Shown: positions 31,562 to 40,761 of the stretch, piece by piece
Numbering within the stretch: the first letter of the stretch is position 1
Layout of the letters: every line of letters begins with the position of its first letter
Source of the DNA: Ruegeria sp. HKCCD7303
GTDB taxonomy: Bacteria > Pseudomonadota > Alphaproteobacteria > Rhodobacterales > Rhodobacteraceae
Direction of reading: 5' to 3'
NCBI RefSeq assembly: GCF_013111185.1
Contig: NZ_WVRE01000001.1
Coordinates: 62,001-126,000 of the forward strand
DNA length: 64,000 nt
Translations under genes and position numbers: made by a program
The notes under the pieces: generated by a model
What the model was told of the DNA's origin: nothing
Seen by the model: only the letters and a program-made list of their open reading frames with translations
Databases searched by the model: none

Positions 31562-33568
31562 TCAACTGTCATCGTCTCGTTCTGGAATGCCCCCCTTGGC
31601 AGGGTGGCGAATAGTCCAGGTCCGTGCCGCGAATGGAGCGCCATTCCAAGTTGCCGTAAGGTTGGCATGAACAGTAGTAACGCCACGTGATGCGCTTGCA
31701 AGAAGGGACACGCGAACATCGGCAGTTCCGTCCGTGCGCTCAAACACCATCCGATGATCGACTTGGGTTCGCTGGTGTTCGTGCGAATCCAGCGACGTTG
31801 TGTGGGACATGCGCGTCTCATACCCAAATGTTGTCCCGATGTCTGGATAGAAAACCTGCATCATCGGCTGATGCCATCCAACCTCGTGACTGCCGGCTAT
31901 TTGTTTATTCCAACGCACCAGATTGTTTGACGTAACAACCTTGTGCGAAGGCTTTTTGGGCAGCGGTTCAGGCGGCGGCAATTGCGCTGACAAGTCCATG
32001 GTGGCACCATTAAAAACAGGCAATTTCAGCGCGCCATCTTGTATTACAATATCTTGCGGTGGTGCGTGCAAATGTAAATGCGGCCACATGCCCGAAGACA
32101 AGGCAAGCCGCAGACGGTGCCCTTTTCGAACGCGATAAGCTGTCGTGTGCAGGCGCATCGAAAAATCCACCCGGCCCGGTTGATCGGGTTGCGATCGACT
32201 GTCCAGGTTTTCATCAAGGGCCAGATTGCGCACGCCATAACTGATCCGTGCCACCTCATCGTTTGCGTTGACGTCGCTTAGCCGGGCTGCGACAACCGCA
32301 GGATAGCCCTTTACGTCAGCTGAAAGGGTCAAATCCGCTGCGCCGTACAGCACAAGATCTTCGGACAGCGGGGCTGTTTCAAAAACCAAAGACCGTGCAT
32401 CGTCGTCGGACTGGTCCAGTGGCAAACCACCTGCGCGTCCGAAATAGCCCGTGTCCCCGGACATCTGCCCAACGTTTCGCGAGTTTGGTAGCACCCAAGG
32501 CTCGTGACCTGCAGACGACTCGAGGCTGGTTAAAGAGACTGTCTGAGGGTCAACATGCTCGATCGTCGGGCCGCTTTCGATCCAGTTGCCTTGCCGTTCA
32601 ACCAGCGTATCGCCCGGCGTATCGAATTCGCGCAGCCAGACTCGCAACCGCGGCCAATCCGGTGTTTTCGGAGTGTCTGGTTTCAGCCAATGATCCCACC
32701 AATCCAGTGCCAAACGCTGAAACCCAATCGCCGGTCCCGGTGCGCCGTGATCGGGATAGTGGTGCCCCCAAGGGCCCACCACCCCCCACACCAGGTCAGG
32801 GCGCGCATCGACCATTGTCATGACAGAGTTTGAATACCGATCGCTCCAACCCCCTACGGACAGGATCGGTACGGAAAGCGCATCTGTCTCGTGAATTACA
32901 GACCCATGTCGCCAGTATGCACCGCGTGCGTCCTCGCGTAGCCAGTTTTCCAAAGGAAAGGAGAGGTTTTCAATGCGCTCTTGCCACAAGGTTTTCCAGC
33001 CTGCCCCAACGTTTTGTGTCGGAGGTGAGGCCAGAATGGATGGCAAGGTTGCACCCCATTCGAACGTATCCGTTAAAACGCATCCACCCATATAGTGGAT
33101 GTCGTCCTCGAACCGGTCATGTGTGGCGCAAACGGCGATTGTCGCCTTCAAAGCGTCTGGCGCATTTGCGCTGGCCTGCAGCGAGGCCGTGCCACCCCAC
33201 GACGTACCAAACATCCCGACGCGGCCGTTGCACCAGGGCTGCGCGGCCAGCCAATCGATGACCTGTCGCGCGTCATCCAGTTCTTCTGGCGCGTACATAT
33301 CCGGCATATGTCCTTCGCTGTCGCCAGACCCACGCATGTCCACCCGAATGCATGCATACCCATGGGCTGCAAAAAAAGGGTGGTTCCGTTCATCGCGCGC
33401 GCGCACCATGTCTGTCTTGCGATAGGGGATGTATTCTAAGATGGCGGGGACAGGCCTTTGCGTCACAGGGCGCCACAACCGGGCGGCCAGTCGCACTCCA
33501 TCCGGCATTCTGATCCACAGATGATCTATCTCTGTAATGTCAAAAGGATGTTCGGTTTGGTCCGCCAT
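31562..33568 (-). CDS. CocE/NonD (S15-like) hydrolase, copy 1
   Basis: A 668-residue alpha/beta hydrolase of the CocE/NonD group, related to X-Pro dipeptidyl-peptidases (S15) and cocaine esterase. The N-terminal domain has WIRMPDGVRLAARLW, the oxyanion-forming ILEYIPYRK, and the nucleophile motif GTSWGGTASLQ (Ser near residue 128), with VDMRGSGDSEG before it. The C-terminal half is the jelly-roll domain typical of the family. ATG 33568 has GGCGGA upstream and matches the family start; the frame is open to 33640. It diverges from an XRE-cupin regulator gene. Its paralogue at 42742 shares the same domain order. Confidence 0.9.
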   Translation of the reverse strand: MADQTEHPFDITEIDHLWIRMPDGVRLAARLWRPVTQRPVPAILEYIPYRKTDMVRARDERNHPFFAAHGYACIRVDMRGSGDSEGHMPDMYAPEELDDARQVIDWLAAQPWCNGRVGMFGTSWGGTASLQASANAPDALKATIAVCATHDRFEDDIHYMGGCVLTDTFEWGATLPSILASPPTQNVGAGWKTLWQERIENLSFPLENWLREDARGAYWRHGSVIHETDALSVPILSVGGWSDRYSNSVMTMVDARPDLVWGVVGPWGHHYPDHGAPGPAIGFQRLALDWWDHWLKPDTPKTPDWPRLRVWLREFDTPGDTLVERQGNWIESGPTIEHVDPQTVSLTSLESSAGHEPWVLPNSRNVGQMSGDTGYFGRAGGLPLDQSDDDARSLVFETAPLSEDLVLYGAADLTLSADVKGYPAVVAARLSDVNANDEVARISYGVRNLALDENLDSRSQPDQPGRVDFSMRLHTTAYRVRKGHRLRLALSSGMWPHLHLHAPPQDIVIQDGALKLPVFNGATMDLSAQLPPPEPLPKKPSHKVVTSNNLVRWNKQIAGSHEVGWHQPMMQVFYPDIGTTFGYETRMSHTTSLDSHEHQRTQVDHRMVFERTDGTADVRVSLLASASRGVTTVHANLTATWNGAPFAARTWTIRHPAKGGIPERDDDS

Positions 33569-33655
33569 AGTGATCCGCCACATGCGTTTTGTGTTCGAGC
33601 CAGTTCTGCAAATCCCAAGAATATTTGCAATATAGTACATTCATTCATTTGAAAA

Positions 33656-33678
33656 TAGAATTTGACTTTAAAATTCTA
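33656..33678. promoter_or_regulatory. Inverted repeat, candidate operator of XRE-cupin regulator
   Basis: TAGAATTT and AAATTCTA form perfect 8 bp arms around a 7 bp spacer in the AT-rich gap between the divergent CocE-like and XRE-cupin genes. Position and symmetry fit control of both. Confidence 0.45.
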
Positions 33679-33733
33679 GTCTGATTTCAATTTTGGAGAA
33701 AATGGATCGCTTGACTTAAATCCGGAGAGCCAA

Positions 33734-34396
33734 ATGCCATCTGACAATGTCGTCGCTTTGCCATCTGCAATTTCTTCGCTGGGCAGTGAGGTTCGACAGT
33801 TGCGCAAGGCTCGCCAGCTCACTCTCAAACAGTTGAGCGAAGAGGCGGGTATTTCGCTCAGCCATGTGTCGGCGATTGAACGCGGTGTATCCAAACCTTC
33901 GGTTGACGTCCTGCAAGACATTGCGAGCGCCTTAGGCGTCACGCCTGACTGGTTTTTTGCCCGACGCGCCGGTGCTGGACCGATGGAGCAAGCGTTTGTT
34001 GTGCGTGCTCAGAACCGCCGTGCCCTTAATACACTTTACGGTCAGGATGCGGCAGAGCTTGGCTATACCGACCAATTGTTGTCCAGCTCGATTGGTGGGC
34101 AGTTTTACATGGGTATGGCGGTCTATGCGCCGCATTCAGAACGCCCCGAGGATCCTTTGCAGGAACACGAAGGTGAAGAACACGGGTTGGTTCTTGAGGG
34201 CGAGTTGGAAATGCGGATCGGTGATGAATTCATTACTCTGCGCGCCGGGGACAGCTACAGTTTTGACGCACGTATTCCGCACCATGCCCGCAATCGAACA
34301 GACCGGGTCTGCCGCCTGATCTGGGCAGTCTCACCAGTGGTCATTCCAAAGGATGTCGCGGTGACCAATGCTGCGGAACAGGAGACGCGGCAATGA
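33734..34396 (+). CDS. XRE-cupin transcriptional regulator, copy 1
   Basis: A 220-residue regulator with an N-terminal Cro/CI helix-turn-helix (RQLRKARQLTLKQLSEEAGI, then SLSHVSAIERGVSKPS; about residues 21-57) and a C-terminal cupin barrel whose metal-type residues are HEGEEHG (about residue 140) and PHHARN (about 185). Such PuuR-like proteins sense small amines or acids in the cupin. It is divergent from the CocE-like hydrolase and overlaps the flavin oxidoreductase gene by ATGA. It is paralogous to the regulator at 36561. Confidence 0.9.
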   Translation: MPSDNVVALPSAISSLGSEVRQLRKARQLTLKQLSEEAGISLSHVSAIERGVSKPSVDVLQDIASALGVTPDWFFARRAGAGPMEQAFVVRAQNRRALNTLYGQDAAELGYTDQLLSSSIGGQFYMGMAVYAPHSERPEDPLQEHEGEEHGLVLEGELEMRIGDEFITLRAGDSYSFDARIPHHARNRTDRVCRLIWAVSPVVIPKDVAVTNAAEQETRQ

Positions 34397-36432
34397 CCCG
34401 CGATGTTCTGTTACAGCCCTACCAATTGAAGCACCTGACCTTGAAAAACAGGATCATGACTACCAGTCATGAGCCAGCATATCCCGAAGATGGAATGCCC
34501 AAGGAACGTTACCGCGCCTATCACGAAATGCGTGCGAAAGCGGGTGTTGCCATGACGATGACCGCAGGTTCTGCCACTGTCAGCCGGGACAGCCCGCCAG
34601 TCTTCAACAACATCCTTGCCTACAAGGACGAGGTCGTGCGCTGGATGGGTGAACTGACCGACGCCTGCCATGTCCATGGCTGTGCCGTGATGATCCAGCT
34701 GACCCATCTGGGGCGGCGCACCGGTTGGAACAAGGGCGATTGGCTGCCGTCTCTGTCGCCGTCGCATTATCGTGAACCTGCGCATCGGGCCTTTCCGAAA
34801 AAGATGGAAGACTTCGACATTGAGCGGATTGTGACCGATTATGCCGACGCCGCCGAACGGATGCAGGCTGCTGGGTTGGACGGGATCGAGTTGCAGGCCT
34901 ACGGGCACCTGCTGGATCAGTTCTGGTCGCCGCTGACCAACACGATGGAGGCGCCGTTTGGGGGCAATCTCGACAATCGATTGCGCTTTGGTTTCATGGT
35001 TTTGGATGCAATTCGCGACCGTGTGGGTCCAGAGTTTATCGTAGGGGTGCGCTACACCGCCGACGAGGTCCAAAAGGGCGGCATTACTCAGGAGGAGGGG
35101 TTGGAAATCGCGCGCAGGCTGCGCGATAGCGGTCAGGTTGACTTTCTGAACGTTATTCGCGGGCGCATTCATACCGACCCCGCCATGACGGATGTGATCC
35201 CCGTGCAGGGCATGAAAAGTGCGCCACATCTGGATTTTGCCGGGCGCGTGCGGGCCGAGATTGGAATGCCAACTTTTCATGCTTCGCGCATCCCAGATGT
35301 GGCGACGGCGCGCCATGCCGTGGCCTCGGGCCTATTGGATATGGTCGGGATGACCCGTGCCCACATGGCAGATCCGTTGATTGTGTCCAAGATACAAGCC
35401 GGGCAGGAGGATGACATCCGACCTTGCGTAGGGGCGACCTATTGCTTGGATCGCATCTATCAGGCTGGTGAAGCATTATGTATTCACAACCCGGCAACCG
35501 GGCGCGAATTGACCATGCCACATATCATACCGGTGGCTGAAACACGTCGTAGCGCGGTCATTGTGGGCGCAGGTCCGGGTGGGCTTGAAGCAGCGCGCGT
35601 TGCAGCAGAGCGCGGGCATGAAGTCACCGTTCTAGAGGCCGCACCTGAACCCGGCGGACAGGTGCGCCTGACCGCGCAATCCAAACGCCGGGCCGAAATG
35701 ATCGGGATCATCGACTGGCGCATGGCCCAATGTGCGGCGCGGGACGTGAAATTTCATTTTAACACCTTCGCCGATGTCGCGGACGTAACCGCGCTGTCGC
35801 CGGACATGGTTGTGATCGCAACGGGTGGTTTGCCCGAGACGACGATCCTCGATTCGGGCAATGAACTGGCGATTTCTGCTTGGGACATTCTGTCTGGCGA
35901 TGTGCAGCCGGGTGAAAACGTGCTGATCTATGATAATGCGGGGGACCATCCTGCGCTGATGGCGGCCGAAGTTATCGCCGCCACCGGCGCGCGTGTCGAA
36001 ATCATGACACGTGATCGCAGTTTCGCGCCGGAAGTGATGGCGATGAACCTGGTGCCGTATATGCGTGCGCTGCAAAAGACCGGCGCCGTTTTCACGGTGA
36101 CACGTACACTGAACGCGATCGAGAAATCCGGCAATCAGCTATTGGCCCATGTCGGTACCGATTACTCGGACCTGAGAGAGAAACAGTATTACGATCAGAT
36201 AGTTGTCAATCAGGGCACCCTACCGCTGGGCGACCTTTACTTTGATCTCAAACCGCTTTCGCGCAATAGGGGTGCCGTAGATCAAGGCGCACTTGTCTCG
36301 GGCGCAGGCCAATTGTTTCCACAGTCAAACCCCGAGGCGGAATTTGACCTCTATCGTATCGGAGACGCCGTATCGGCACGCAACATTCACGCTGCAATCT
36401 ATGACGCGCTGCGGATTGGAATTCGGTGGTGA
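34393..36432 (+). CDS. NADH:flavin oxidoreductase, N-methylproline demethylase-like
   Basis: A 679-residue protein: an N-terminal old-yellow-enzyme TIM barrel (FMN; NRIMTTSHEPAYPEDG, MIQLTHLGRR, GIELQAYGHLLDQFWSPLTN), a cysteine loop, and a C-terminal dinucleotide-binding half beginning at SAVIVGAGPGGLEAARVAAE (about residue 388). This is the trimethylamine-dehydrogenase/dienoyl-CoA-reductase layout. The cluster loop reads RPCVGATYCLDR...ALC, giving Cys345, 351 and 363; the second of the four usual cysteines is absent. From memory the same loop occurs in proteins labelled N-methylproline demethylase in proline-betaine degraders. It overlaps the regulator gene by four bases. Confidence 0.75.
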   Translation: MTRDVLLQPYQLKHLTLKNRIMTTSHEPAYPEDGMPKERYRAYHEMRAKAGVAMTMTAGSATVSRDSPPVFNNILAYKDEVVRWMGELTDACHVHGCAVMIQLTHLGRRTGWNKGDWLPSLSPSHYREPAHRAFPKKMEDFDIERIVTDYADAAERMQAAGLDGIELQAYGHLLDQFWSPLTNTMEAPFGGNLDNRLRFGFMVLDAIRDRVGPEFIVGVRYTADEVQKGGITQEEGLEIARRLRDSGQVDFLNVIRGRIHTDPAMTDVIPVQGMKSAPHLDFAGRVRAEIGMPTFHASRIPDVATARHAVASGLLDMVGMTRAHMADPLIVSKIQAGQEDDIRPCVGATYCLDRIYQAGEALCIHNPATGRELTMPHIIPVAETRRSAVIVGAGPGGLEAARVAAERGHEVTVLEAAPEPGGQVRLTAQSKRRAEMIGIIDWRMAQCAARDVKFHFNTFADVADVTALSPDMVVIATGGLPETTILDSGNELAISAWDILSGDVQPGENVLIYDNAGDHPALMAAEVIAATGARVEIMTRDRSFAPEVMAMNLVPYMRALQKTGAVFTVTRTLNAIEKSGNQLLAHVGTDYSDLREKQYYDQIVVNQGTLPLGDLYFDLKPLSRNRGAVDQGALVSGAGQLFPQSNPEAEFDLYRIGDAVSARNIHAAIYDALRIGIRW

Positions 36433-36489
36433 CATGCGTGCAAAACCAAGTTTTGTAGACGAGTTTGAAAAGCAATAGAGGAAAAATTA

Positions 36490-36503
36490 GCAAAAATTCT
36501 TGC
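36490..36503. promoter_or_regulatory. Imperfect palindrome upstream of second XRE-cupin gene
   Basis: GCAAAAATTCTTGC has GCAA/TTGC arms and 12 of 14 symmetric positions, about 58 bp before the GTG start at 36561. It is a candidate autoregulatory site. Confidence 0.3.
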
Positions 36504-36560
36504 GAAAAAGAAAAGTTGTCGTAGCATTCCTGAAGCACCTAGTAACCGAAGGGAGGATTC

Positions 36561-37253
36561 GTGAGCCAGGGCGCATCAAGAAAATACAGCCGTACTGCGA
36601 GCGAAGAGGGCCTGGCGGCCTTTGGGGCCGAGGTACGTCAGCTGCGCAAAGCACGTCAGATGACACTGGCCGAGCTTGCGACCAGCAGCGGTGTTTCGAT
36701 CAGCCATCTCAGCGCAATCGAGCGCGGAACGGTCAGCGCCTCGCTCAACAAAATCTCGCGAATTGCGGACGCTCTGGGCGTGCCAGAGGAATGGTTTTTC
36801 AATCACCGCCCCGGATCCGGCCCGTTAGAGCGCGCCTATGTTGTGCGGCAGTCCAACCGCCGCAATCTGAACCTGCTGTATGATGAGCCCATCGAGCAGT
36901 CGGGCTATGCAGATCAGTTGCTGTCCAGCTCTATCGGTGGCGGGTTCTGTCTGGGCGTGTCGGACTATCGCCCCTATTCCGAGCAGGTTGTTGACCAGTA
37001 CTTCTCGCGCGATGGCGAGATGCACGGGGTCATTCTGGATGGTGAATTGGAATTGGTGATGGAAGATGAAACCGTCACCTTGCGCACGGGTGACAGCTTT
37101 AGCTTTCCCGGTGAAATCCTGCACGTCCTGCGCAACGTAACTGACCAACCTGCGCGTATGATCTGGGTGAACTCACCCGTGATCATTCCAAGATTCTCAG
37201 CGCTTGGCGCTGACGAGCAACTGCCACAGTCACACAAGAAAAAGAACGGATAA
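36561..37253 (+). CDS. XRE-cupin transcriptional regulator, copy 2
   Basis: A 230-residue paralogue of the regulator at 33734, sharing AEVRQLRKARQMTLAELATS, SISHLSAIERG and ADQLLSSSIGG. The HTH is at about residues 24-60 and the C-terminal cupin carries DGEMHGVILDGELEL and ILHVLRN. The start codon is GTG with GGGAGGATTC just upstream. It precedes a peptide-type ABC importer operon on the same strand and probably controls it. Duplication of the regulator alongside duplicated CocE-like hydrolases suggests that the two neighbouring units arose from one module. Confidence 0.9.
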   Translation: MSQGASRKYSRTASEEGLAAFGAEVRQLRKARQMTLAELATSSGVSISHLSAIERGTVSASLNKISRIADALGVPEEWFFNHRPGSGPLERAYVVRQSNRRNLNLLYDEPIEQSGYADQLLSSSIGGGFCLGVSDYRPYSEQVVDQYFSRDGEMHGVILDGELELVMEDETVTLRTGDSFSFPGEILHVLRNVTDQPARMIWVNSPVIIPRFSALGADEQLPQSHKKKNG

Positions 37254-37343
37254 CGCCTGCTGGCACCTGAAGTCGCGGGCTCTGCCCGCAAGCAACCACG
37301 CCGGACAGATGCCCGGATACGAAGACAAACAGGGAGTAAGCAA

Positions 37344-38903
37344 ATGAGTTCGATTTTCAAAGGGGACGTTTCCCGACGCTCCGTTTTGGCCGGAGCTGGC
37401 GCATTGGGCGCAGCCAGCCTTGCCTTTCCGCATATGGCCGTCAGCGCCGATGGGACGGTTCTGACCATCCGGTCTTATAGTGACCTGCAAGTGTTGGACC
37501 CCGCATTTTGGCTGGCGCTGCCCGAAGCCGATATCATGCGGTCGATCTATGCCCCACTGGTGTCGAACCAGCAAGGCGACGATTGGAACTGGCGCCCCGT
37601 TGCGGTCGAAAGCATCGAACAGCTGGACGACCTGACCATCGCCTTCAAGCTGCGCGACAATATCGGCTTTACGGACGGCTTTGGCCAAATGACGGCTGAC
37701 GACGTGAAGTTCTCGATCGAGCGGATTGCTGATCCAGCCAATGAAAGTCCATACGCTGGCGACTGGAGCGCGCTGAAAGAGGTTGAGGTCAAGGACAACC
37801 TCTCAGGCCTGATCCATCTGAAAAACAAATTCGTTCCGCTTTGGACGACAACCTTGCCAACACCTGCGTCCTGCATCGTGTCGCGCAAGGCTGTCGGGGA
37901 AATCGGCGGCAAGATCGGGTCTGAGCCGGTGGCGCAATCCGGCCAGTATATTCTGACCGAATGGGTGCCCAAACAGAAAACCGTTCTGAAACGCAACCCG
38001 GACTGGGCGTATGAGCCGGGCGGATACGAGGAAATTCACATCCTGCCGATCGAAGACCCCTCGACCGCCGAGCTGGGTTTCGAAGCTGGTGATCTGGATT
38101 ACACTTGGACTTCGGTTTCCTCGCTGCCGCGGCTCAAGGAAAACCCACCTGCGGGGTCGGTCGTCGAAGAAAAACCCTCGTTGGCCTATGTCTGGCTGGG
38201 CATGAATCAGGACAACGAAGCGTTGAAAGACGTTCGTATCCGCCGGGCTATCCAGCACGCGATTGACCGGCAAACGGTTGTCGATGCGGCCTATTTCGGC
38301 GCTGCCGCCGTGGGCAACGGCATTATCGCACCGGGTTTGCCGGGCAGCCGCGACAGTGTCACCTATGACTATGACCCGGACAAGGCGCGCGAGTTGCTGG
38401 CCGAGGCAGGCGCCGAGGGCATGACCGTTACCCTGGACATCCTGAACCAGTCGGAACGTCTGACGGCAGCGCAGGTCATTCAGGCCAATCTGGCCGATGT
38501 TGGGATCACCTGCGAGATCAAACAGAATGACAGCGGTACGTTCTGGACGCTGGGGTCCAAGGATGGCGATTACTTCATGAACCTGCAGCTGGTGCTCAGC
38601 CGGTTCTCGATGAACCCTGACCCAAGCTGGGCGACCGTCTGGTTCACGCCGGAACAAGTCGGCGTCTGGAACTGGGAACGGTTCAACAACGAGGAATACA
38701 AAGCGCTGCACGAAGAAGGTCTGGTCGAAAGCGATGCGGCCAAGCGTGATGAGATCTACAAGAAGATGCAGGGTCTCATGGATGAAAGCGGCTGCTACGT
38801 CTTCCTGACGCATGAGGTAGTTGGCCTGATCCACAAGGATACGGTCGATCCGGGCCTCAAGCCGAATGGCGAGCCGTTGTTGCCGCTGTTCAAACCCGCC
38901 TGA
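37344..38903 (+). CDS. Peptide/opine-type ABC transporter substrate-binding protein
   Basis: A 519-residue SBP_bac_5 receptor (DppA/OppA class). It starts with a twin-arginine-type signal (SRRSVLAGAGALGAASLAF), then LTIRSYSDLQVLDPAFWLAL. Family landmarks are DVKFSIERIADPA, RRAIQHAIDRQTVVDAAYFG and the AAQVIQANLADVGITCEI region. GGGAGTAAGCAA precedes ATG 37344. It opens a five-gene importer followed by hydrolases and a metallopeptidase, so the ligand is likely a modified peptide or amide. Confidence 0.94.
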   Translation: MSSIFKGDVSRRSVLAGAGALGAASLAFPHMAVSADGTVLTIRSYSDLQVLDPAFWLALPEADIMRSIYAPLVSNQQGDDWNWRPVAVESIEQLDDLTIAFKLRDNIGFTDGFGQMTADDVKFSIERIADPANESPYAGDWSALKEVEVKDNLSGLIHLKNKFVPLWTTTLPTPASCIVSRKAVGEIGGKIGSEPVAQSGQYILTEWVPKQKTVLKRNPDWAYEPGGYEEIHILPIEDPSTAELGFEAGDLDYTWTSVSSLPRLKENPPAGSVVEEKPSLAYVWLGMNQDNEALKDVRIRRAIQHAIDRQTVVDAAYFGAAAVGNGIIAPGLPGSRDSVTYDYDPDKARELLAEAGAEGMTVTLDILNQSERLTAAQVIQANLADVGITCEIKQNDSGTFWTLGSKDGDYFMNLQLVLSRFSMNPDPSWATVWFTPEQVGVWNWERFNNEEYKALHEEGLVESDAAKRDEIYKKMQGLMDESGCYVFLTHEVVGLIHKDTVDPGLKPNGEPLLPLFKPA

Positions 38904-38913
38904 TCCACGCAAA

Positions 38914-38939
38914 CGGGCGGCATCCAAATGCCGCCCGTC
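38914..38939 (+). other. Perfect 11 bp hairpin after binding-protein gene
   Basis: ACGGGCGGCAT and ATGCCGCCCGT pair perfectly around the tetraloop CCAA, between the binding-protein stop (38903) and the permease start (38958). There is no T-tract. This fits stabilisation of the upstream mRNA or partial termination. Confidence 0.7.
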
Positions 38940-38957
38940 CGCCAATAGGGGGCACGT

Positions 38958-39902
38958 ATGCTAAGCTATTTTTTCAAACGGCTTGGACTGGCTGCTGCGA
39001 TTGTCTCGGTCGCCATGTTCCTGCTGTTTTGCATGATCTACCTGATCCCAGGCGATCCGGCCTCGGTAGCACTGGGCCCTCGGGCAACCGAGGAAATGCG
39101 CGCCGCCCTGCGCGAAAAGATGGGGCTGAACCAGCCGGTTCTGGTTCAGTTCTGGAATTTCTACATCGGCGCCTGGACCGGTGATCTTGGGGATGAGGTT
39201 CTATCAGGCCGCCCCGTCACCACGGTTGTCTTCGAACAACTGCCCTACACTCTGGCCCTGATCGTTGGCGGCATCACGTGGTCGGTGGCGCTTGGTATCC
39301 CGCTGGGCTGCTGGGCAGCAGTCAGCCGCGGCAGCTGGGCTGACCGGGTTGTAGGTATCCTCTCTGTGGCGGTAATCGCGGTGCCATCCTTTGTCATTGC
39401 GATCTATGCCCTGCTGATCTTTGCTGTTGAATTGCGCTGGCTGCCTGCCATCGGCGCGGGCGAACCCGGCGATCTGGGCGATCAATTGACCCACCTGATC
39501 CTGCCTTCGCTGGCGGTTGGTCTGGGCTGGGTTGGCTATATCGCCCGCATGGTCCGCGCCTCGATGCTCGAAGTGCTAGAGGCCAGTCATATCCGTACCG
39601 CGCGCGCCTTTGGCCTGCCAGACAGGACGATCACCTTTCGCTATGCCCTGTCGATTGCGATCCTGCCCACGGTCACCTTGCTGGGCGTGGGCATCGGCCA
39701 GATGCTGTCCTCGGCCGTCTTTGCCGAGATCGTCTTTGCCCGCCCCGGCGTCGGCAAGCTGGTCTATGACGCCATCCTGACGCGCAACTTCCCCATCGTG
39801 ACAGGCACTGTGCTGATCACCACCGTCCTTTTCGTTCTGCTCAACCTGTTGGCAGATCTCATTATCGGAGCTTTGGATCCCCGTGTCAGAAGCAGTTTCT
39901 AA
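38958..39902 (+). CDS. Peptide-type ABC transporter permease, DppB type
   Basis: A 314-residue permease with six predicted helices. The N-terminus AMFLLFCMIYLIPGDPA and the following GLNQPVLVQFWNFYIGAWTGDLG are DppB signatures, and the EAA-type coupling loop is SHIRTARAFGLPDRTITFRY (about residues 211-230). It lies 54 bp after the binding-protein gene, with a hairpin between, and overlaps the next permease gene by 20 bp. Confidence 0.94.
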   Translation: MLSYFFKRLGLAAAIVSVAMFLLFCMIYLIPGDPASVALGPRATEEMRAALREKMGLNQPVLVQFWNFYIGAWTGDLGDEVLSGRPVTTVVFEQLPYTLALIVGGITWSVALGIPLGCWAAVSRGSWADRVVGILSVAVIAVPSFVIAIYALLIFAVELRWLPAIGAGEPGDLGDQLTHLILPSLAVGLGWVGYIARMVRASMLEVLEASHIRTARAFGLPDRTITFRYALSIAILPTVTLLGVGIGQMLSSAVFAEIVFARPGVGKLVYDAILTRNFPIVTGTVLITTVLFVLLNLLADLIIGALDPRVRSSF

Positions 39903-40761
39903 TCCCGCCCCCGGGCGCATGGCCGAACTGTGGCGCCCGATCCGCAAAATCCTGCGAGAACCTTTGGGCGCGCTGGGATTGTTCCTTGTCCTGTTTGTCA
40001 TCTTCGGCGCCGTTTTCGCCGATCTGTTAACCAGTTGGGACCCGACCAAGATTAATCCGCGGGACCGATTTCAGGGACCAAGCGCAAATCACCTGATGGG
40101 TACGGATCAGTTGGGCCGGGACCTGTTTGCACGCGTGCTACACGGCGGACGGATTGCCTTGTTTGTCGCGCTGGTCTCGACGGCGGTTTCGCTGGTGATC
40201 GGCATCGTTCTCGGTCTGATCGCAGGTTACGGGCCGCGTTGGCTGGATAACCTGATGATCCTGCTGTTCGACGCAATGAAGAGCTTTCCAACCGTCATGC
40301 TGGCCCTTGCGCTGGTGACGCTGATGGGGCCGTCACTGACCGCCGTGATGGTTGTTGTCGTTCTGGTCACCGTGCCTGGATATGCGCGGATCATCCGAAC
40401 CCAGACCATTGCATTGAAAACCTCGGAATACGTCACGGCAGCGCAAAGTATGGGCGCGTCATCGGCGCGTATCCTGCGGGTACATATTCTGCCCAACGTG
40501 ATCGGGCCGCTGGTTATCCTCGCGTCGATGGACATTCCGGTCGTCATCGGGATTGAGGCGGGCATGAGCTTTCTGGGCCTTGGTGTTCGCCCGCCAACCC
40601 CAAGCTGGGGCTCGATCCTGAATGACGGGTTCACCAATATCCGCGACACCGCCTGGATCGCGATTGCCGGCGGTGTGCCGATCATCATCACAACGCTGGG
40701 CTTTACCTTCCTGGGTGAGACGCTGCGGGACGTGTTTGATCCCCGGCTGAAAGGACGCTGA
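39883..40761 (+). CDS. Peptide-type ABC transporter permease, DppC type
   Basis: A 292-residue second permease starting at GTG 39883 inside the end of the DppB-type gene. Landmarks are HLMGTDQLGRDLFARVLHGGRIAL (about residues 69-92) and the coupling loop SEYVTAAQSMGASSARILRV (about 182-201), followed by the final GVRPPTPSWGSILNDG segment. Its stop overlaps the following ATG as TGATG. Confidence 0.94.
   Translation: MSEAVSNPAPGRMAELWRPIRKILREPLGALGLFLVLFVIFGAVFADLLTSWDPTKINPRDRFQGPSANHLMGTDQLGRDLFARVLHGGRIALFVALVSTAVSLVIGIVLGLIAGYGPRWLDNLMILLFDAMKSFPTVMLALALVTLMGPSLTAVMVVVVLVTVPGYARIIRTQTIALKTSEYVTAAQSMGASSARILRVHILPNVIGPLVILASMDIPVVIGIEAGMSFLGLGVRPPTPSWGSILNDGFTNIRDTAWIAIAGGVPIIITTLGFTFLGETLRDVFDPRLKGR

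Noticed and set aside
34411..35316. A 301-codon leftward frame opposite the flavin oxidoreductase gene
   Set aside because: It is the antisense shadow of a well-supported coding region; the translated sequence has no recognisable fold.
37803..38945. A 380-codon leftward frame opposite the peptide-type binding-protein gene
   Set aside because: Antisense to a clear SBP_bac_5 gene; GC-rich codon positions explain the long open frame.
38946..38968. A GTATGCTAA match resembling the MarR-type operator at the start of the peptide-type permease gene
   Set aside because: It contains the ATG start codon itself, lies inside an operon behind a hairpin, and lacks the second half-site; treated as chance.
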